From positions 21,516,582 to 21,580,581 of the forward strand of contig NC_019864.2 in NCBI RefSeq assembly GCF_002234675.1: DNA of 64,000 nt. Reading direction: 5' to 3'. Below are positions 59,265 to 64,000 of this stretch, piece by piece. The notes under the pieces were generated by a model. It ran no database searches and was not told the DNA's origin. It was given only the letters and a program-made list of their open reading frames with translations. The DNA is from Oryzias latipes. Taxonomy: Eukaryota; Chordata; Actinopteri; Beloniformes; Adrianichthyidae. Within the stretch, counting starts at the first letter, position 1; each line of letters begins with the position of its first letter. Both the position numbers and the translations under genes were made by a program.

Positions 59265-62200
59265 ATGGCAGGACTGCCCCGCAGGATCATTAAGGTGTCT
59301 ACTTTTCATTTCTATTAACAATGAATCGTTCTTCATTCTTTTAATGTTGCCTCGCTCCATTAGGTGAACAATTACGCTAGCTAATAATAGCTGTAGCTAG
59401 CTAACGTTAGTTTGATAAAGTAACTTCCGCTTTGCTTCCAAACCCAGTAACACCGACACCCGACATGTTAAAAAGAAAAATACATCAACGCCCCTTAAAG
59501 ATGGTGGATAAAAGTTTCGCTTTATCCGTGTTTTTCTCTCCTATAATATTTTTGATCCCTCTTCTGTGACCATGTTGTTTGAAAACCTGGCTAACTATGC
59601 TAACCCGGCTAGTATGTTAGCCCAATGGATTTGACTAAAGCTTATTCCCCACTTACTGCTCTTCACACCCTGAAAGTGTTCACCTTTAAATAGGGTTTTA
59701 TTAGCACTTAATATCGCATCTATATTTGTTCCGTGGAAGTTGGTAGTTACACGTCCATTTGGAGTTCACAGGCCATGAATTACTTAATGAAACGGAGGAA
59801 AACTTCTGTTTTAAGAAGCTTTTGCGTTATCATACACCATCTCTCACCACCACAATGCAGGGCGGGTAGTTTTATCAAGTAATGTTGAATGTATGATGTC
59901 ACTGGAGGGTTGGGATGTTTGATTGAATCAAAAAAATATTGGCTTAAAAATGGCATTTGACTGATGAGGACACACTCTTTTCAGTGTGTTGTTGTCTTTT
60001 TAAAGTAATAAAATTTATAATAATTCTATTGCCTTGTTTATAGCTATGACTGCTGTATTATACAGCTAAAGCCAGTTTTTAAGCTGTTAGGAAAAAAAAC
60101 CTCTACATGAGCAGAGGGAGACTTAAGCAAATTTGATTTTTAATTCTGGAATGTTTCTGATATAAGAAACGCTTAAAAAAATTATGGATGATAATTTTTT
60201 TGCAAATCTTTGACCATGTATTCCCTCTTTTTTTTTATAACAAAACTAGTGGTAACAAATAAAGAACATTCTCTTCTTTCTTTAAAATCAACTTCCTTTT
60301 TTTTTTTTTAACCCAATTCACTCGGTGTAAGATGAATGACTGGGGTGAAGCTCACAGGTGTGTTGGGGAGCAGACTGCAGCATTGCAGCTTTGTGGGAAA
60401 AGGTGAGAGGGCTGGGAATGGGAGTTTGGGAGCCGAGCCTTTGAACCCTCAGAGCGTGTGACTGAGACTCTGAGCGCCTCTCCTGTCTGTGTTTTTACTG
60501 CACAGTTTTGTCTGTGGGTTATCTGAAACATTTCAGGAATCTCTCCTGCAGCTGCATGGAGGAAAGATCCATTAAACAAATTATGGGTGATAAAAAGCTC
60601 AATTTGCATGCATTCCTATTTATAGTTTATTTTAATTTTTACTCCGTGCACATTTTAATTAACTACAATGGAATACCGTTTTTTTAATGTTATAAATCAG
60701 TACAGACAGATAATGACAATTGTTTTTGCCTTAATGGGTTTAGATTGTCTCTTTTTATGACATCTCCTGGTGTTAAATTAATCATTTCAACATAAAAACC
60801 TGCTTCTTTTTGAAAGTACAGCAGGCATTTCCTTTTTTCTGACTGAGTAGGCAGTAATCTTGCTGCAGTGTCTAGGAGGAAAAGGGAGCGCAGCTCAGCC
60901 CCGGTGTGGTGGCTGAGTCAGGGCCGCTTCGAAAAAGACAGTAACCTTGGATTGAAACTCGCAGATTCACTGAAACCTTCCTTCCTTCCTTCCGTCTGTG
61001 TTTTAAAGATACAAAAAGATTCAAGTTTGACATTAGTGTTTAAAGAAAACCCTAAACACTGCAGCACCGATGCAATGGACTAAAAGCACAGCGTGGCACC
61101 CTAACCAAGGGTTGGCAATGTCCAGAAAATGACTATTTTGAAGTCATTGTCTTTGATTTCATTTGCTTTCATTTATGACTGTGCATGTGGTCTCACAGAA
61201 TAACAAATGTAAATCTTTCCCTCTCATCCATTCTTATTCTGAAGTTGTAAAAATGCCATGAGCCTCATGGGGACCGGATACATAAAATAACATGTTTGAT
61301 ACGAGTGACCCTTCTGTGTCTCATGCAGCTGCTTATCTGTAGAAAGACCTTTTGTTGTACATTAAGGAGACTTCTTTACTTTCACAAGTGAAATTACATC
61401 TTAAGTCCCACTTTTTCTCTGTATCCTATTTACCATGAACAGGATAATGTTTTTCAATCTTTTAATTAAAGATATTTTACCCTTTTGATATTTTTTCTAT
61501 TTACTTTATTTTCTCTTTTTGCTTCATTTAAATGTTTTGCGTGAGTTTCCTGTTCTATTCTGTTTTACTTGTTACATTTGCACAGAACTTTGCTCTTAAA
61601 GTGTTAAATAACGATGGATTAGAATGGTACTGTATGATTATTTACACTTTGTGAAAGTAACAGTCTACCTTCACGCTCATTCATGATGCAGCTGTGTGTC
61701 ATGTATGTATCATAATTTATTCATCATGAGTTTAAAATAAAATGGTGATCTGCATAAAACGCCATGAATTCGCTGTTAAATTTTTTTTAATGTCAAATCA
61801 AAATGTAAACAATTGATTTGCTCATATTGTTGTAAATAAAGAAATAGAATCAAGGCGGTCTCTGACAGCTTCTGCAAACTCAGGAGGGAAGAGACAAAAA
61901 AACTCAGTTTCTTGATGTAATCCTGCATGTTTGGTCCGTGGTGTAAGTTATAGTTTAATACACCTGAGTTTTCTAGTTATAGTTTAATAAATCTGAGTTT
62001 TTTTTATATTTCATGGTAAGACAAATGAGTTTGCACCAAACCCCTTCCTGGAATTGGCCTCTGTTCTGCTCATAAGTAACCAGCTGTCTTTTCACTGTAG
62101 CTTTTTAGAGAGCTTAATATTTGCCTCATCTAGAAAAGCCATGTAAAGTTTGTCTTTTTACCCCTCTTCCCTCTTTTTTTTGTATTTTTTCTTAACTGTC

Positions 62201-63354
62201 AGGAAACCCAGCGCCTGCTTGCAGAGCCTGTTCCAGGCATCAAGGCAGAGCCCGATGAGAGCAATGCCCGCTACTTTCACGTGGTCATTGCTGGACCTCA
62301 GGACTCACCTTTTGAAGGAGGGACCTTTAAACTTGAACTGTTCTTACCAGAGGAATACCCCATGGCGGCACCTAAAGTTCGTTTCATGACTAAAATTTAT
62401 CATCCCAACGTGGACAAGCTGGGGAGAATATGCCTGGACATTTTGAAAGGTGAGCTAAATCTTGTAACTTTTTTTTTAACCCTGGATTAGTGTTTCATGA
62501 TTAGTTTTCTGATCGTTTTTGCAGACAAATGGTCACCAGCTCTGCAAATCCGAACAGTCCTGCTATCAATCCAGGCTTTACTAAGTGCACCCAACCCTGA
62601 CGACCCCTTAGCAAATGATGTTGCAGAGAAATGGAAGTCCAATGAAGCTGAAGCCATAGACATAGGTGAGCCTTCTGATGTGACTCAAACTGTTATTTAA
62701 GCTTGTTTTTAGCGCAGCACTCAGTTTGTTGCTTGTTTTGGACTATTGTCAATCAGTCACTTGACAGAAAGCGTTTGGTTTGCCAAATCTACATAATTCT
62801 TCAATCACAATCACTTTGTTTTCATTCTGCATTACTTCACTTATTTTTCTTCAAAGGTTTGAGAGTTCAAACGAGAAAGAAAAGTGTGAAAATGTCAATG
62901 TCTGTCCGAGAAAAGTGTTTACAGTGTAGTGAGGAGTTTTAAAGCCTTGAAACACTTATAATTGTAAACATAAAGTTAACTACTTGGCAGATTTCGCCTA
63001 TCACAGGTTATTTTTAGAAAGTAACTACTGTGATACATAAAGGACCACTGTAGTAATAGAATAATGATTTTATTTTGTTAATATGAATAAGTAAAAGTGT
63101 GACAGATCTGTGTTTTCCCAAAGTTGGCTGAAAGACATTTTAAAGTGCAGATGAAGACCAGCACTATGCTGTGTTTGAGATGTGGTATAACAAGCAGAGT
63201 AAAGACCATTTTTTTGTGATTAATTGTATTTGGGAAATTAATGTGTTTGCCATTACAGTCATAAAAACGTACCCGTGTTTGTATTCACACTGTTGTTGCC
63301 TTCACAGCCAAGACATGGACCAGGCTTTATGCTGGAAACAAAAACGAGGTGTAA
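59265..63354 (+). CDS. ube2n: ube2n: ubiquitin-conjugating enzyme E2 N (Ubc13)
   Basis: E2 enzyme that, with a UEV partner (UBE2V1/2), builds Lys63-linked ubiquitin chains for NF-kB signalling and DNA-damage tolerance. Coding exons: 59265-59294, 62203-62449, 62525-62665, 63308-63354 (465 nt, 154 aa; human 152). '[20 protein letters not shown]' is identical to human. UBC fold with '[20 protein letters not shown]', the HPN motif in '[19 protein letters not shown]' and active-site Cys87. The last exon encodes '[15 protein letters not shown]', two residues longer than human and different at the tip, in keeping with one of the fish ube2n duplicates. The 2.9-kb intron 1 follows only 10 codons. Confidence 0.96.
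60340..60620. promoter_or_regulatory. Possible regulatory block in ube2n intron 1
   Basis: A repeat-free, GC-rich island in an AT-rich intron ('ggagccgagcctttgaaccc', 'gactgagactctgagcgcc'). No exon-like frame. Weak evidence, composition only. Confidence 0.25.
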
Positions 63355-63514
63355 AGCCGCTCAAGAAGTTGACACAAGTGAACGTCGAGTGTGTGAACAC
63401 GACTCATGTGCTGCCAAGACCTCCTCCTGCTTCACTTGCATTTAAAGGACACGGCCTTTTAATGTGTGCGTGAAAACAACTGCTATACTGAGTGAATCAA
63501 ACGCACACACAAGT

Positions 63515-63520
63515 AATAAA
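63515..63520 (+). terminator. ube2n: Probable ube2n poly(A) signal
   Basis: AATAAA 160 nt past the stop codon, followed by T-containing sequence. Human UBE2N has long alternative 3' UTRs, so distal sites beyond the window are possible. Confidence 0.5.
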
Positions 63521-64000
63521 ATGACCTGACTTTGTCCTAACTCTCTACTATTCAATTGCATGGGCAAAGGTTTTAGATCTACTCACTTGGCTTTCTTTGT
63601 CCATGGGGGGGAGGGAGGGAGGGAGGGGGGTGTCTTATGTCCTACATATTTGGGTTGATGTGCTTTTTTTTTTGTCTTTTGGGGTGGGGGGCAGAGCATC
63701 TGACCGAGTGGGGATGAGATTGACTAGGTATTGTCAATATAATGTACTTTTTATGTTTCTTTTAACTTTCTTTTGTTATTTCATTGCTTTCTTTGGTTTA
63801 CTAAAAGCAGCTAACTACTACTAGTCCACTGTATGTAGACTCTCACCCAGATGGCTTTGTCGTGTGCAGCTCACCCAATAGGACACTCGAGCAGTCATCG
63901 CCTTGAAGTCAATTTTTTTGGGGTTCATTCGACTCAAGTTTTAGGACTAAAGCCCAAATGGAGCCTGCCGCTGTCGCCGTTTTTAGTTGCTCTCGGATTA
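63521..64000. other. ube2n downstream flank, no gene seen
   Basis: G-rich tracts at 63604-63630 and 63681-63692, otherwise featureless. Could be distal ube2n 3' UTR. Confidence 0.35.

Overview
This window is nuclear DNA from a vertebrate, almost certainly a percomorph-type teleost and possibly a medaka relative. The genes are intron-rich with GT-AG splice sites, the proteins are close to human orthologues throughout, and the spacers carry fish-type MITEs, hAT and Tc1 fragments, LINE 3' ends and long microsatellites. I joined exons by hand using splice consensus, reading phase and remembered human protein sequences. No alignment was run, and the species is inference.

Layout: (1) 1.4-9.4 kb, + strand: ric8b, a G-alpha chaperone/exchange factor, 10 coding exons, about 540 aa. 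(2) 10.96-22.34 kb, - strand: sirt3, a mitochondrial NAD-dependent deacylase, 8 coding exons, about 457 aa. It converges on ric8b, and its targeting-peptide exon lies 5.8 kb upstream of the next coding exon in a CpG-rich promoter. (3) 24.86-36.98 kb, + strand: slc17a8 (VGLUT3), 12 coding exons, about 585 aa. (4) 41.0-52.75 kb, + strand: nr1h4 (bile acid receptor FXR), 9 coding exons seen, about 485 aa. (5) 54.1-57.4 kb, - strand: c1qtnf4 (CTRP4), two tandem C1q domains, with a 31-nt first coding exon recovered by phase matching. (6) 59.27-63.35 kb, + strand: ube2n (Ubc13), 4 coding exons, 154 aa.

These genes share no single pathway. Their grouping is syntenic: from memory SLC17A8-NR1H4, RIC8B and UBE2N all lie on human 12q. 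SIRT3 in human instead forms a tail-to-tail pair with the paralogue RIC8A on 11p, so the ric8b-sirt3 pair here looks like an ancestral arrangement in which the other ric8 copy was kept.

The non-coding DNA is also informative. Several GC-richer, low-repeat blocks in ric8b intron 9, sirt3 intron 1 and an nr1h4 intron look like conserved enhancers, one with a near-consensus RFX X-box. There is a three-level nest of transposons in the last sirt3 intron, and a dispersed repeat family with four copies, two of which lie in opposite orientation around five nr1h4 exons. I found no CRISPR, tRNA, rRNA or prokaryotic-type system, and nothing I would call a wholly new biological system.
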